From positions 638,482-702,481 of the forward strand of contig JAMPEF010000001.1 in NCBI GenBank assembly GCA_023665275.1: DNA of 64,000 nucleotides, written 5' to 3'. This stretch comes from Alistipes senegalensis (GTDB lineage: Bacteria > Bacillota > Clostridia > Oscillospirales > Ruminococcaceae). Within the stretch, counting starts at the first letter, position 1. Each line of letters begins with the position of its first letter. The notes under the pieces are model-generated. The model was not told the DNA's origin, searched no databases, and saw nothing but the letters and a program-made list of their open reading frames with translations. Made by a program: the position numbers and the translations under genes. Positions 8,438 to 17,975 of this stretch are shown in pieces.

Positions 8438-9139
8438 ATGGAAGATGATAATAACAAGACTATTGTTGAGGAAAAAATCGACGAGGCAAAACTTGCCGCC
8501 GAAAACGGTCAGAGTGTTTCACAGAATGCAAAACATCTTATACACTGCCTTACGGTAATTGGACAGATTGAGGGTCATTATGTTCTTGCGGAACAGAATA
8601 AAACTACAAAATATGAACACATAATACCGGCACTTGTGGCAATAGAACAGGACAGGAGTGTTGAAGGGCTTCTTATAATACTGAATACTGTCGGCGGAGA
8701 TGTTGAAGCAGGTCTTGCAATAGCTGAACTTATAGCAGGTATGAAAACTCCTACAGTCTCACTTGTTGTAGGTGGCGGACATTCAATAGGCGTACCACTT
8801 GCGGTAAGTGCAAAACATTCATTTATAGTGCCGTCAGCGTCAATGACCATTCACCCCGTCCGCATGAACGGTACAGTATTAGGTGTTCCACAGACTTTAT
8901 CATATTTTGACAAGATGCAGGACAGAATTATTAATTTCGTCACGGGAAACAGCAGTATCAGTGAAGAGGATTTCCGCCGTCTTATGATGAATACGGAAGA
9001 GTTAGTACTTGATGTCGGGAGCGTTATTGAGGGCAGAAAAGCTGTTGAAATCGGTCTTATAGACCAGTTAGGCGGACTAAGCGACGCTATGGAATGTCTG
9101 TATGATTTGATTGAAAAATCAGAAAAAAGATATATTTAA
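8438..9139 (+). CDS. tepA: TepA-like ClpP-family membrane-associated protease
   Basis: A ClpP/crotonase-fold protein. I place the start at ATG 8438 (233 aa), because GGAGGG at 8425-8430 precedes it by 7 nt; the upstream in-frame ATG at 8423 overlaps that site. Visible family features are [22 protein letters not shown], the serine motif [14 protein letters not shown], and TIHPVRMNG. TepA-type proteins were linked to protein export and are serine protease homologues lacking a signal peptide. The gene lies directly before ftsK, an arrangement seen in other Firmicutes. A GC-rich hairpin lies between the two. Confidence 0.85.
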   Translation: MEDDNNKTIVEEKIDEAKLAAENGQSVSQNAKHLIHCLTVIGQIEGHYVLAEQNKTTKYEHIIPALVAIEQDRSVEGLLIILNTVGGDVEAGLAIAELIAGMKTPTVSLVVGGGHSIGVPLAVSAKHSFIVPSASMTIHPVRMNGTVLGVPQTLSYFDKMQDRIINFVTGNSSISEEDFRRLMMNTEELVLDVGSVIEGRKAVEIGLIDQLGGLSDAMECLYDLIEKSEKRYI

Positions 9140-9156
9140 ATAATCTGAAAATATAA

Positions 9157-9175
9157 GGGCGGACATTGTTCGCCC
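9157..9175 (+). promoter_or_regulatory. Hairpin between tepA-like gene and ftsK
   Basis: GGGCGGAC (9157-9164) pairs with GTTCGCCC (9168-9175), 8 bp with one wobble and a 3-nt loop. It is followed by ATAAAATT rather than a U-tract, so it is more likely a leaky terminator or processing site than a full stop. Confidence 0.45.
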
Positions 9176-9202
9176 ATAAAATTCCCTGTCAGGAGGTTTA
9201 TA

Positions 9203-11686
9203 ATGGCAGATGCAAAAAAAAATAAGAAAAAAAATCAGCCTGAAAACCCTTTGTTGAAGTTCTTGCCACCTATTAATGACAAAAATTATTTCTGGTCAGT
9301 AGTGCTTTTCGCATTAGGTGTGCTGTCATTTTTTATGACATTCGTAAAGGGCAGTGAGGGCTGGTTGAAAGTACATAATTTTTTACTGGGAATGTTCGGC
9401 TTTGCGGTTATATTTGTGCCGGTGATACTTGTCTATACGTCCATACAAATGGGCATGGAAAAAAGCAACAAATGCATTTTTGACCGTGCAATATGGGGGA
9501 TAGTAATTATTTTTCTTATAAGCGGTGCGATACAGATTTTTGTATCAGGTGAGCTTATCGGAGAAAGTTTTGAGGAACACATAACAAATCTTTATAAAGA
9601 GGGTGTTGAACTCAACGGCGGAGGTATTGCCAGTTATCTTGTGGCAGGACCTTTGCTTAGTTTTTTCGGAAGTACCGGCGCACGCATAATAACTATAATG
9701 CTTTTCTTTGTTGCAGGAATGTTCTTCACACATAAAAGCCTTATGCAGTTTATTGACTTCATAACAAAACCTTTCCGGAATTTCGGTAAGGTTTTACAAG
9801 TGCTTTACACTATGCTTATGGGCGGGGATTTAAACGAAATCTTCAGTGAAGACGACCTCAACGATGATATAGAAAAAGAGTCTTTCAATGCAGATATGGA
9901 GGCAATAAATATAATAAATGACCGTCCGGAAATACCCGTAAACCGTGATTTTGTGGAAATTTCAGTACCTGTCAGCAGTAATCCCGAACCGGAAGAGGAG
10001 TTTTGGTTTGATGTTCCGCTTAAATCAGGTGTCATGCCTGAACCGGAAGCGTCAGAAACTCCCGTGATTGAAACTCCTGAACCTGAAAATGACAATACAG
10101 AAAACACGGAAAGTGAACAACTTGAAAACAACATAAAGCGTGTCACTGAAAATAAACGTAAAAAGAAAATCTCCCGTGAAAACAGTAAGCCGGAAAATGC
10201 AAATACTTACATACTCCCATCACTTGAACTTCTTGAACTCCCGAATAATAAATCAGACATTAAAAAAGAAAAAGCTGAAATAGACGCTAAAGCACAGAAA
10301 ATAGTTGATACCCTGAAAAGTTTCAAAGTGGAAGTAACAGTAAAAGATAAATTAAGAGGACCATCTATAACACGTTATGAAGTTCAGCCAGGGGTGGGGG
10401 TTCAGGTAAAGAAAATCAAGAATCTTGAAGACGATATAGCACTTAATCTTGCGGCACAGGGTGTAAGAATTGAAGCCCCTGTCCCTGGAAAATCAGTCGT
10501 CGGAATAGAAGTCCCGAATGAAAACAAGGATACTGTAACTATCCGTGAAATATTTTCAACACCGGCTTTCAGAAATTCCGCAAGTAAACTTACTTTTGCA
10601 GTCGGAAAGGATATAGCAGGAAATATAATTCTTGGCGATATTGCAAAAATGCCACACGTCATTATAGCAGGTACTACCGGTTCAGGTAAGTCCGTTTGTA
10701 CACGTTCTATAATAATGAGTATTCTTTACAACGCCACACCGGAAGAAGTAAGAGTTATACTTATTGACCCGAAAATTGTTGAATTTAAAATCTTTGAGGG
10801 TATACCACATCTGCTTATACCGATAGTTACAGAATGCAAAAAAGCTGCCGGTGCACTTAACTGGGCAGTAAATGAAATGATGCGGCGTTATCAGATTTTC
10901 GCTGACGTCGGTGTAAATGACCTTAAATCATATAACACATATGCCGGAAAGAATGAAGATATTCAGAAAATGCCGCAGATTGTCATATTTATTGACGAAC
11001 TAGCGGACATGATGCTTGTTGCCGGTAAGGAAGTTGAAGATTATATCTGCCGTCTTGCACAGATGGGTCGTGCTGCCGGAATGCATCTTGTCATAGCCAC
11101 ACAAAGACCTACAACAGACGTCATAACCGGACTTATCAAGGCGAATATTCCAAGCCGTATAGCACTTTCTGTAATGTCACAGGTTGATTCACGCACCATT
11201 ATTGATATGGCAGGTGCGGATAAACTTCTTGGAAACGGCGATATGCTTTATATGCCAATCGGTACAAATAAGCCGGTACGTGTTCAGGGGTGTTTTGCCT
11301 CACAGGTGGATATAGATGCCACTATTGATTTTATCAAGTCACAGGTTGAGGGTGAATACGATGACAATATTATTCAGGCTGTAGAAAATTTCGTACCACA
11401 GACTAAAGGTTCATCTAATTCAAACGACGATTACGGCAGTGGTACATTGCTTACAGATGAAGATTTCATAGAAAAGGCTATTGAACTTGCCGTCAATAAC
11501 GGACAGATTTCTACATCTACAATTCAGAGAAAGTTGAAGTTAGGCTATGCAAGAGCAGGCAGAATCATGGACGAACTCGAAGAAATGGGCATTGTCGGAG
11601 CTAAAGACGGTGCAAAACCACGTAAAGTTCTTATGTCAAAAATGCAGTATGACGAGAGAAAATTAAGAAAACAGGAGGGAAAATAA
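9203..11686 (+). CDS. ftsK: DNA translocase FtsK/SpoIIIE
   Basis: An 827-aa septal DNA pump. About four membrane helices lie in residues 25-180, then an acidic linker (about 210-330) and the alpha/beta motor. The Walker A motif is GTTGSGKSV, the Walker B FIDELADMM, and GMHLVIATQRPTTDVITGLIK is typical of the family. The C-terminal gamma domain (EKAIELAVNNGQISTSTIQRKLKLGYARAGRIMDELE) is the winged helix that reads chromosome-orienting sequences. It uses ATP to move chromosome ends through the division septum or into the forespore. A GGAGG site precedes ATG by 8 nt. Its stop overlaps the next gene as TAATG. Confidence 0.95.
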   Translation: MADAKKNKKKNQPENPLLKFLPPINDKNYFWSVVLFALGVLSFFMTFVKGSEGWLKVHNFLLGMFGFAVIFVPVILVYTSIQMGMEKSNKCIFDRAIWGIVIIFLISGAIQIFVSGELIGESFEEHITNLYKEGVELNGGGIASYLVAGPLLSFFGSTGARIITIMLFFVAGMFFTHKSLMQFIDFITKPFRNFGKVLQVLYTMLMGGDLNEIFSEDDLNDDIEKESFNADMEAINIINDRPEIPVNRDFVEISVPVSSNPEPEEEFWFDVPLKSGVMPEPEASETPVIETPEPENDNTENTESEQLENNIKRVTENKRKKKISRENSKPENANTYILPSLELLELPNNKSDIKKEKAEIDAKAQKIVDTLKSFKVEVTVKDKLRGPSITRYEVQPGVGVQVKKIKNLEDDIALNLAAQGVRIEAPVPGKSVVGIEVPNENKDTVTIREIFSTPAFRNSASKLTFAVGKDIAGNIILGDIAKMPHVIIAGTTGSGKSVCTRSIIMSILYNATPEEVRVILIDPKIVEFKIFEGIPHLLIPIVTECKKAAGALNWAVNEMMRRYQIFADVGVNDLKSYNTYAGKNEDIQKMPQIVIFIDELADMMLVAGKEVEDYICRLAQMGRAAGMHLVIATQRPTTDVITGLIKANIPSRIALSVMSQVDSRTIIDMAGADKLLGNGDMLYMPIGTNKPVRVQGCFASQVDIDATIDFIKSQVEGEYDDNIIQAVENFVPQTKGSSNSNDDYGSGTLLTDEDFIEKAIELAVNNGQISTSTIQRKLKLGYARAGRIMDELEEMGIVGAKDGAKPRKVLMSKMQYDERKLRKQEGK

Positions 11687-12444
11687 TGGAAGATAGAAAT
11701 TGCAGGAATGCTATAATTCTATGCGATAAAAAAGATGTGGGAAAGGATATTCCAATAGGTGCAAGCAAGATGGGAGGATTTCCTGATTTACCGCCTGAAA
11801 TTGAATATCCTACAATTACGGCACATACTGAAAAATTCATGAAAGGCTGTAATAGTAAAACTGATAGATATGAAAAATCAGCTATGCAGTTGGTGGCACA
11901 GATTAACTTATATGAACTTGCGGAATCCGGTGCGGATATTGATAATCTTCTGCCAAAAAAGGGTATGCTTTACATCTTCTGGAGTGGTGAAACTATGACC
12001 CTTGAAAGCAATGAATATGTGGAAATTCATTGTGACGAACCTGAAAAAAAAGATATTCAGAAAGTAATCTACTGGGATGGTGATATGTCAACACTAAGGC
12101 GTACACAACCACCATGTCCGTATTATAGTAAATACTTTGAAAATAATATTACAAAGGAATGTTTTCCGGAGTGTGCTGTTGATTTCAGTGAACAAAGGGA
12201 ATATGATTGTGATGATAACGATGATGGTGACTATGACGATGAAAATTCTGATTCCAATAAACTTTTGGGTTTTCCGTATGGCGTAAATAATCCTTGGATT
12301 GAAGACTATGAAGTGAATTTGTTTCAGTTTGACTGCCACAGTATTTTTAGGGGCTGTATATGGTACGCCTACTGGATAATGAAACATAAAGACCTGAAAA
12401 ACCTTGATTTTTCGCACATTACTTTAGGTTGTGATATGGATTGA
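11686..12444 (+). CDS. YwqG-like DUF1963 protein
   Basis: A 252-aa cytoplasmic protein. It contains the DUF1963/YwqG pattern: a GASKMGGFPDLPPEIEYP entry segment, MQLVAQINLYEL, and LPKKGMLYIFWSGE. An acidic Asp/Asn stretch (about residues 180-200) separates this from a Trp-rich end. The biochemical function of YwqG-like proteins is not established. The start codon overlaps the ftsK stop by one base, so it is translationally coupled to ftsK, but this need not mean shared function. Confidence 0.75.
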   Translation: MEDRNCRNAIILCDKKDVGKDIPIGASKMGGFPDLPPEIEYPTITAHTEKFMKGCNSKTDRYEKSAMQLVAQINLYELAESGADIDNLLPKKGMLYIFWSGETMTLESNEYVEIHCDEPEKKDIQKVIYWDGDMSTLRRTQPPCPYYSKYFENNITKECFPECAVDFSEQREYDCDDNDDGDYDDENSDSNKLLGFPYGVNNPWIEDYEVNLFQFDCHSIFRGCIWYAYWIMKHKDLKNLDFSHITLGCDMD

Positions 12445-12457
12445 ATGGTGATTTTTT

Positions 12458-14398
12458 ATGTATGATAAATTTCTGCCGATAACTAAAAAAGAAATGGACG
12501 AACTCGGCATAGAACAGTTTGACTTTATATACGTGACCGGCGACGCATACGTTGACCACCCCAGTTTTGGTGTGGCTATCGTCACAAGGCTTATTGAGGC
12601 TATGGGCTTTACTGTCGGGATTATCTCACAGCCCGACTGGCATACCGACAGGGATTTTAAAAAATTCGGCAGTCCAAAATATGCATTTCTTGTGACATCC
12701 GGAAACATAGACTCAATGGTGGCACATTATACGTCTGCTAAAAGAAAACGTTCCGACGACGCATACACCGCCGGAGGTGTTGCCGGAAAACGTCCCGACC
12801 GTGCCGTAATAGTCTACTGTCAGAAGATACGAGAATATTTCGGAGATATTCCAATAGCCATAGGCGGACTTGAGGCATCATTGAGACGTTTTGCACATTA
12901 CGACTACTGGGACGACGCTGTGAGACCGTCCGTACTTGTCGACAGCGGTGCGGATTTGCTTATGTACGGCATGGGTGAACATCAGATAAAGGAACTATGT
13001 ACACGTCTTTCCGCCGGTGAGGATATTAAAAATATACATGATATTCGTGGCACTTGCTATCTTACAGAGCCGGTAAATACTCCGATAGGTTCGGCGCAAT
13101 GTCCATCTTTTGAACAGGTAAGGGACAATAAAAGAGAATATGCAAAGGCGACTAAAATTCAATACGACTGGCAGGACGAAGTTTATGGTAAAACCATAAT
13201 TCAGCGTCACGGAAATGTTATGTTAGTACAGAATCCGCCGGCATATAGTCTCACGACAGAAGAACTTGACTATATTTATTCCTTGCCGTATACAAGGACT
13301 TATCACCCGTCATATGATACAGTGGGTGGTGTCCCTGGTATTGAGGAAGTCCGTTTTTCTATCACACATAACCGTGGTTGTTTCGGATATTGTAATTTCT
13401 GTTCGATTGCCTTGCATCAGGGTCGGCGTGTGACGTGCAGAAGTGAAAAGTCAATACTTGAAGAGACGGAACGAATAACTAAAATGCCGGATTTCAAGGG
13501 CTATATACACGATGTGGGAGGTCCTACAGCTAATTTCCGGAGTACTTCATGTGAAAAGCAAATTAGTAAGGGTCTTTGCATGGGTAAAAAATGTCTTGCT
13601 CCGAAACCGTGTCCGGCTCTGAAAGTAGACCACACGGAATATATGGAAATTCTCCGTAAGATACGCAAAATCAAGGGTATAAAACGTGTTTTTATACGTT
13701 CCGGAATAAGATATGATTATCTTATGGAGGACAAAAGCGGTGAATTTATGCGTGAACTGATAAAATATCACGTAAGCGGTCAACTGAAAGTCGCTCCAGA
13801 ACACTGTTCGGCGGTGGTACTTGACAAAATGGGTAAGCCACATATAGAGGCATACAAGGCATTTCAGAAAAGATTTTACGAAATCACAAAAGGCATAGGC
13901 AAAGAACAGTATTTAGTACCGTATCTGATGTCGTCACACCCCGGAAGTACTCTTAATGAAGCTATAGAACTTGCTGTATTCCTGAAAGAAAATAAAATAC
14001 GTCCGGAGCAGGTACAGGATTTCTATCCAACGCCGGGGACTATTTCAACGTGTATGTTTTATACGGAGCTTGACCCTTACACTATGGAAAAAGTATATGT
14101 CCCGAAAACTCCGGAGGAAAAGGCACAGCAAAGGGCTTTGTTACAGTATTTCCGCCCACAGAATAAGGAGATAGTTTTAAAAGCACTCAGAAAAGCCGGA
14201 CGGTATGACCTTATAGGCACATCACCGGAATGTCTTGTTGATGACAATCAAAATAAAAGAAAGTCAGGTGAAAAGCAATGGCAGAAAAAGACAAGTTCAG
14301 ACTTACGGACGAACAGAAAAAAAATCTCACAGAATACGCACGGAAAACCAAACAGGAATACGACAGCCAGTCACCGAAACAGAAAAGGAAAACCCTGA
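12458..14398 (+). CDS. YgiQ-family radical SAM protein
   Basis: A 646-aa protein with the UPF0313/YgiQ layout. The N-terminal region resembles a B12-binding fold (YVTGDAYVDHPSFGVAIVTRLIEAMGF). The radical SAM centre is NRGCFGYCNFCSIALHQGR (CxxxCxxC). A second Cys cluster follows (GLCMGKKCLAPKPCPAL), then a conserved end PTPGTISTCMFYTELDP. The family is widespread but its reaction is unknown. The last 40 or so residues are Lys/Asn/Arg-rich and lie in the 121-nt overlap with the next gene, so the conserved part ends near ECLVDD. The ribosome-binding site is weak. Confidence 0.9.
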   Translation: MYDKFLPITKKEMDELGIEQFDFIYVTGDAYVDHPSFGVAIVTRLIEAMGFTVGIISQPDWHTDRDFKKFGSPKYAFLVTSGNIDSMVAHYTSAKRKRSDDAYTAGGVAGKRPDRAVIVYCQKIREYFGDIPIAIGGLEASLRRFAHYDYWDDAVRPSVLVDSGADLLMYGMGEHQIKELCTRLSAGEDIKNIHDIRGTCYLTEPVNTPIGSAQCPSFEQVRDNKREYAKATKIQYDWQDEVYGKTIIQRHGNVMLVQNPPAYSLTTEELDYIYSLPYTRTYHPSYDTVGGVPGIEEVRFSITHNRGCFGYCNFCSIALHQGRRVTCRSEKSILEETERITKMPDFKGYIHDVGGPTANFRSTSCEKQISKGLCMGKKCLAPKPCPALKVDHTEYMEILRKIRKIKGIKRVFIRSGIRYDYLMEDKSGEFMRELIKYHVSGQLKVAPEHCSAVVLDKMGKPHIEAYKAFQKRFYEITKGIGKEQYLVPYLMSSHPGSTLNEAIELAVFLKENKIRPEQVQDFYPTPGTISTCMFYTELDPYTMEKVYVPKTPEEKAQQRALLQYFRPQNKEIVLKALRKAGRYDLIGTSPECLVDDNQNKRKSGEKQWQKKTSSDLRTNRKKISQNTHGKPNRNTTASHRNRKGKP

Positions 14399-15249
14399 TA
14401 ACTGCAATTCCGGTAATACTGCTTATGCTGGTGGGATTTCTTGTATGGAATGTCGCCGGCGGTGGATTTTCCGGAAACGTTGAGGAACTGACCATACATT
14501 ATATAGACGTCGGACAAGGTGACAGTATTTACATAAAATCCGGTGATGAGGATATGCTTATTGATTGTGGTGAATCCGGCGACTGTGAAAAAGTTCTTTC
14601 ATATCTTGATGGCATGGGAATTACTGATATTGATTACGTTGTAGGTACGCACCCACATTCAGACCATATGGGCGGTATGAGTAAAATTGTTGAACATTTC
14701 AATATAGGTGAGATGATTATTCCGCATATAGACGACAGTGATACTCCGACAACAAAATACTTTGAAAAATTTCTTAATGCCTGCTCCGCAAAAAATCTGT
14801 CACTTACGGAGGCAGAATTAGGCAGAAAAATAACTATCGGTGACGCTGAACTTGAAATAATTGCTCCGTGCAGTGAGGATTACAGCAATGTCAATAATTA
14901 TTCAGTGACTTTTATAATGCATCACGGTGACAATAGTTTCATATTCAGTGGTGATGCTGAAAAACTCGCTGAAAATGAAATGATTGAAAGCGGAAAACTT
15001 ACGGACATAGACGTTTATAAAGTCGGACACCATGGCAGTGATACATCATCTTCTGAGGATTTCCTTAACGTAATAAAGCCGGATTATGCGGTTATTTCGT
15101 GTGGTGTGGGAAACTCATACGGACACCCATGCGATATAACAATTGAGAATCTGAGTAAATTTACAGATAAAATTTACCGCACAGATATTGTCGGAACTGT
15201 AGTATTTACTTCCGACGGCAAAAGTCTTGATGTCAAGACAGAAAGGTAA
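14278..15249 (+). CDS. ComEC-like metallo-beta-lactamase-fold hydrolase, membrane anchored
   Basis: A 323-aa protein. It has a basic start, one membrane helix (about residues 42-62, ITAIPVILLMLVGFLVWNVA) and an extracellular MBL domain. Motifs are HYIDVGQGDSIYI, DCGE, the zinc motif THPHSDHMGG (HxHxDH), FSGDAE and KVGHHGSDTSSSE. The domain matches the C-terminal part of ComEC, the DNA-uptake channel protein with nuclease activity, but the channel helices are absent. It overlaps the YgiQ gene by 121 nt in another frame and is followed by a DUF3006 gene, a common partner of these stand-alone enzymes. Nuclease or phosphodiesterase activity is likely but not shown. Confidence 0.85.
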   Translation: MAEKDKFRLTDEQKKNLTEYARKTKQEYDSQSPKQKRKTLITAIPVILLMLVGFLVWNVAGGGFSGNVEELTIHYIDVGQGDSIYIKSGDEDMLIDCGESGDCEKVLSYLDGMGITDIDYVVGTHPHSDHMGGMSKIVEHFNIGEMIIPHIDDSDTPTTKYFEKFLNACSAKNLSLTEAELGRKITIGDAELEIIAPCSEDYSNVNNYSVTFIMHHGDNSFIFSGDAEKLAENEMIESGKLTDIDVYKVGHHGSDTSSSEDFLNVIKPDYAVISCGVGNSYGHPCDITIENLSKFTDKIYRTDIVGTVVFTSDGKSLDVKTER

Positions 15250-15255
15250 TAATTT

Positions 15256-15465
15256 ATGACGATTATTGACCGTTTGGAAAATAATAAAGCCGTCCTTGAA
15301 ACTGACGGCGGAATGATTGAAATTGAACGCTCACAGTTACCGGAAAATGTCCGTGAAGGTGATGTTATTACTGAAAATAACGGTGTATGGTCTGTTGATA
15401 TTCCGGCAACTGAAAAAAGGCGTTCAGATATGCGTGAATTAATGAAAAGGCTGATGAAAAAATGA
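15256..15465 (+). CDS. DUF3006 small protein
   Basis: A 69-aa protein beginning MTIIDRLENNKAVLETDGG, a small beta-rich DUF3006 domain followed by a basic tail (MRELMKRLMKK). It sits 6 nt after the ComEC-like hydrolase and overlaps the next gene by ATGA. DUF3006 genes repeatedly accompany stand-alone ComEC-like MBL genes, so a partner or accessory role is inferred. Confidence 0.8.
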   Translation: MTIIDRLENNKAVLETDGGMIEIERSQLPENVREGDVITENNGVWSVDIPATEKRRSDMRELMKRLMKK

Positions 15466-16679
15466 CTGATATAATTATAATAGGTGGCGGAGCTTCTGGC
15501 TGTTTCGGAGCGGTACAGGCTACACGTTTAGGGAAAAGCGTTATACTTTTTGAGCCTAACGAAAAATTAGGCAGGAAACTCCGCATTACTGGTAAGGGAA
15601 GATGTAATTTAACTAATAATTCCGACGTTCAGGAGCATATGAAAAATATCCCCGTGAATAACAGATTTATGTATAGTTCGTTTTCTGCTTTCAATGCTTA
15701 CGATACAATGAATTTTTTTGAGGCATTAGGTGTACCTCTTAAAACCGAACGTGGTAACAGAGTTTTTCCGGTAAGCGACAACGCAAATGATATAGCCGAC
15801 GCACTTGTACATGAAATGAAAAAATCCGGCGTGAAGATTATTCATAAGCGTGTGACAGGAATAATTATGGAAAATAATATCTGTAAGGGCGTTAAAGCCG
15901 GAAATGAAACTTATTATGCTGAATCCGTTCTTATAGCTTGTGGTGGGAAGTCTTATCAGGGAACAGGTTCTACCGGTGACGGTTACAGGCTTGCCGAATC
16001 GGTAGGGCATACAATAACCGAAATAAAACCAAGTCTTGTACCGCTTGTATCTCCGGACAGGTATTGTGCCGATATGATGGGACTTTCTTTAAGAAATGTA
16101 ACACTCAATCTCTATGACCGTGAGAAGCTTATATATTCTGAATTAGGTGAAATGCTTTTCACACACTTTGGTGTTTCCGGACCGTTGGTGCTTAGTGCAA
16201 GCTCACATATACGGGAAATGCAGTCCGGACGGTATAAAATTTTTATAGACCTCAAACCTGCTCTCACTCCTGAACAGCTTGACGCAAGAATACAACGAGA
16301 TTTTTCTGAAAATTTAAACCGTGATTTTGTAAACGGTATAAGAAAATTACTTCCGGCGAAACTTATTCCGGTTGCCGTGAGACTTTCCGAAATAAGTCCG
16401 GAACAGAAAGTCAACAGCATAACTAAAGAACAACGGCATAAATTCGGTGAACTGCTAAAGGCTTTTCCGGTAAGAATATCGGGATTCCGTCCGGTAGAGG
16501 AGGCTATTATAACAAGCGGTGGTGTTTCCGTCAAGGAAATAAACCCTAAAACTATGGAGTCAAAAATAATCAATGGTCTTTTCTTTGCCGGTGAGGTCAT
16601 AGACGTTGACGCCTATACAGGCGGGTTCAATTTACAGATAGCTTTTTCAACGGCATATTCAGCCATACTATATATGTAA
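15462..16679 (+). CDS. HI0933-type NAD(P)/FAD-dependent oxidoreductase
   Basis: A 405-aa flavoprotein. The N-terminal Rossmann motif is IIIIGGGASGCFGAVQA, followed by EKLGRKLRITGKGRCNLTNN, which is characteristic of the HI0933/YhiN (BaiN-like) group. A second dinucleotide-binding region is GGKSYQGTGSTGDGYRLAES. The C-terminal FAD segment is GGVSVKEINPKTMESK ... GLFFAGEVIDVDAYTGGFNLQ. Members are cytoplasmic and mostly uncharacterised; some reduce unsaturated steroid intermediates. It is translationally coupled upstream and leads into cmk 14 nt later. Confidence 0.88.
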   Translation: MTDIIIIGGGASGCFGAVQATRLGKSVILFEPNEKLGRKLRITGKGRCNLTNNSDVQEHMKNIPVNNRFMYSSFSAFNAYDTMNFFEALGVPLKTERGNRVFPVSDNANDIADALVHEMKKSGVKIIHKRVTGIIMENNICKGVKAGNETYYAESVLIACGGKSYQGTGSTGDGYRLAESVGHTITEIKPSLVPLVSPDRYCADMMGLSLRNVTLNLYDREKLIYSELGEMLFTHFGVSGPLVLSASSHIREMQSGRYKIFIDLKPALTPEQLDARIQRDFSENLNRDFVNGIRKLLPAKLIPVAVRLSEISPEQKVNSITKEQRHKFGELLKAFPVRISGFRPVEEAIITSGGVSVKEINPKTMESKIINGLFFAGEVIDVDAYTGGFNLQIAFSTAYSAILYM

Positions 16680-16693
16680 AGGAGTTTTTTATT

Positions 16694-17356
16694 ATGAATA
16701 TAAATATTGCAATCGACGGACCAGCAGGAGCAGGTAAAAGTACCATTGCAAAAATGGTATCTTCTGAACTGGGCTATATATACGTTGATACGGGGGCATT
16801 ATACAGGACTATTGCACTTTTTATCATGGAGAATAATATTTCTGACGAAAATATCCCCACAGAAATTAAAAAAGCAGATGTTTCACTTAAATTCGTTGAC
16901 GGTACACAGAAAGTCTTTTTAGGTGACAGAGACGTTTCTGGTCTTATACGTACTCCGGAAATTTCTATGGAGGCGTCAAGGACTTCTGCTATGCCGGCAG
17001 TCCGTCAATATCTTTTCGGTACACAACAGAAAATAGCCCGTGAAAACAATGTCATCATGGACGGAAGAGATATCGGGACTGTTGTACTTCCAAATGCAGA
17101 CGTTAAAATTTTCCTTACCGCTACACCGGAAGAACGTGCAAACCGTCGTTATAAGGAACTTGCCGAAAAACCACACTGTCCGTGCTATGAGGAAATTTTA
17201 AGCGACATTATAGAACGTGACCATAATGACATGAATCGTCCTGTAGCACCGCTTAAACAAGCTTATGACGCCGTACTTGTTGACAGCACAAATCTTACAT
17301 TACAGGAATCGGCAGACAGAATAATTGAGATTATTAACGAAAAGACAGGCAGGTGA
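16694..17356 (+). CDS. cmk: Cytidylate kinase
   Basis: A 220-aa enzyme with P-loop GPAGAGKSTIAK, the CMP-binding segment YVDTGALYR, DGRDIGTVVLPNADVKIFLTA, and the lid Arg region ANRRYKEL. It phosphorylates CMP and dCMP for nucleotide recycling. Ribosome site AAAGGAG precedes ATG. The order cmk-plsC-ispH-S1 found here is a well-known Clostridia cluster. Confidence 0.95.
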   Translation: MNINIAIDGPAGAGKSTIAKMVSSELGYIYVDTGALYRTIALFIMENNISDENIPTEIKKADVSLKFVDGTQKVFLGDRDVSGLIRTPEISMEASRTSAMPAVRQYLFGTQQKIARENNVIMDGRDIGTVVLPNADVKIFLTATPEERANRRYKELAEKPHCPCYEEILSDIIERDHNDMNRPVAPLKQAYDAVLVDSTNLTLQESADRIIEIINEKTGR

Positions 17357-17360
17357 TATT

Positions 17361-17975
17361 ATGCTTTATGCTATTGAAAAATTTCTTGTAAGACTTGTAA
17401 TGACTATAGCTTTTAATCTGCATTTTGAGGGAAGGGAAAATATCCCGAAAGATACAACAGTAATATTTGCCTCCAATCACCGCACCAATGCTGACCCACC
17501 ATTTGTAGGCTGTGCATTACGTGGTAAACACGCTTTTATGGCTAAGGAAGAATTATTCAGAAATAAATTTTTCGGCGCTCTGATACGGAGTGCGGGAGCT
17601 TTTCCGGTATCTCGTGGAAAGGGCGATACAGCAGTTATTGATACGGCGGTTGATGCTCTCAACAATAACAGAAGTCTGATGATTTTTCCGGAGGGTACAC
17701 GTTCAAAAGATGGTAAAGTACACAAAGGTCATTCAGGGGCGGCGCTTATTGCAGCACGTTCCGGAAAACCTATAATTCCGGTTGGAATAGTTTTCGGTGA
17801 AAAACTTACATTCCGTACAAGAGTTACTGTAAAATACGGTAATCCGATAAATCCGGCTGATTATTGTGAAATATCCGATACACCTAATCCACGTCAGATT
17901 GTTAAACTTAAAAATCGTTATATGGCTGATATAAAATTACTCGCTGAGGGTGAACCGGAGGCGGAAAATGAATAA
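17361..17975 (+). CDS. plsC: 1-acyl-sn-glycerol-3-phosphate acyltransferase
   Basis: I start it at ATG 17361 (204 aa), preceded by AGGTG; the frame is open 36 nt further up but that would run into cmk. A hydrophobic N-terminus is followed by the acyltransferase motifs: SNHRTNADPP (the HxxxxD form here is NHRTNAD), the FRNKFFGALIRSAGAFPVSR segment, and FPEGTRSKDGK. It makes phosphatidic acid from lysophosphatidic acid at the inner membrane face. Its end overlaps the next start by 8 nt. Confidence 0.92.
   Translation: MLYAIEKFLVRLVMTIAFNLHFEGRENIPKDTTVIFASNHRTNADPPFVGCALRGKHAFMAKEELFRNKFFGALIRSAGAFPVSRGKGDTAVIDTAVDALNNNRSLMIFPEGTRSKDGKVHKGHSGAALIAARSGKPIIPVGIVFGEKLTFRTRVTVKYGNPINPADYCEISDTPNPRQIVKLKNRYMADIKLLAEGEPEAENE

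Noticed and set aside
16112-16600. Long antisense open frame in the flavoprotein gene
   Set aside because: It is the complement of a clear coding sequence with family motifs; it has no ribosome site and no recognisable protein features.
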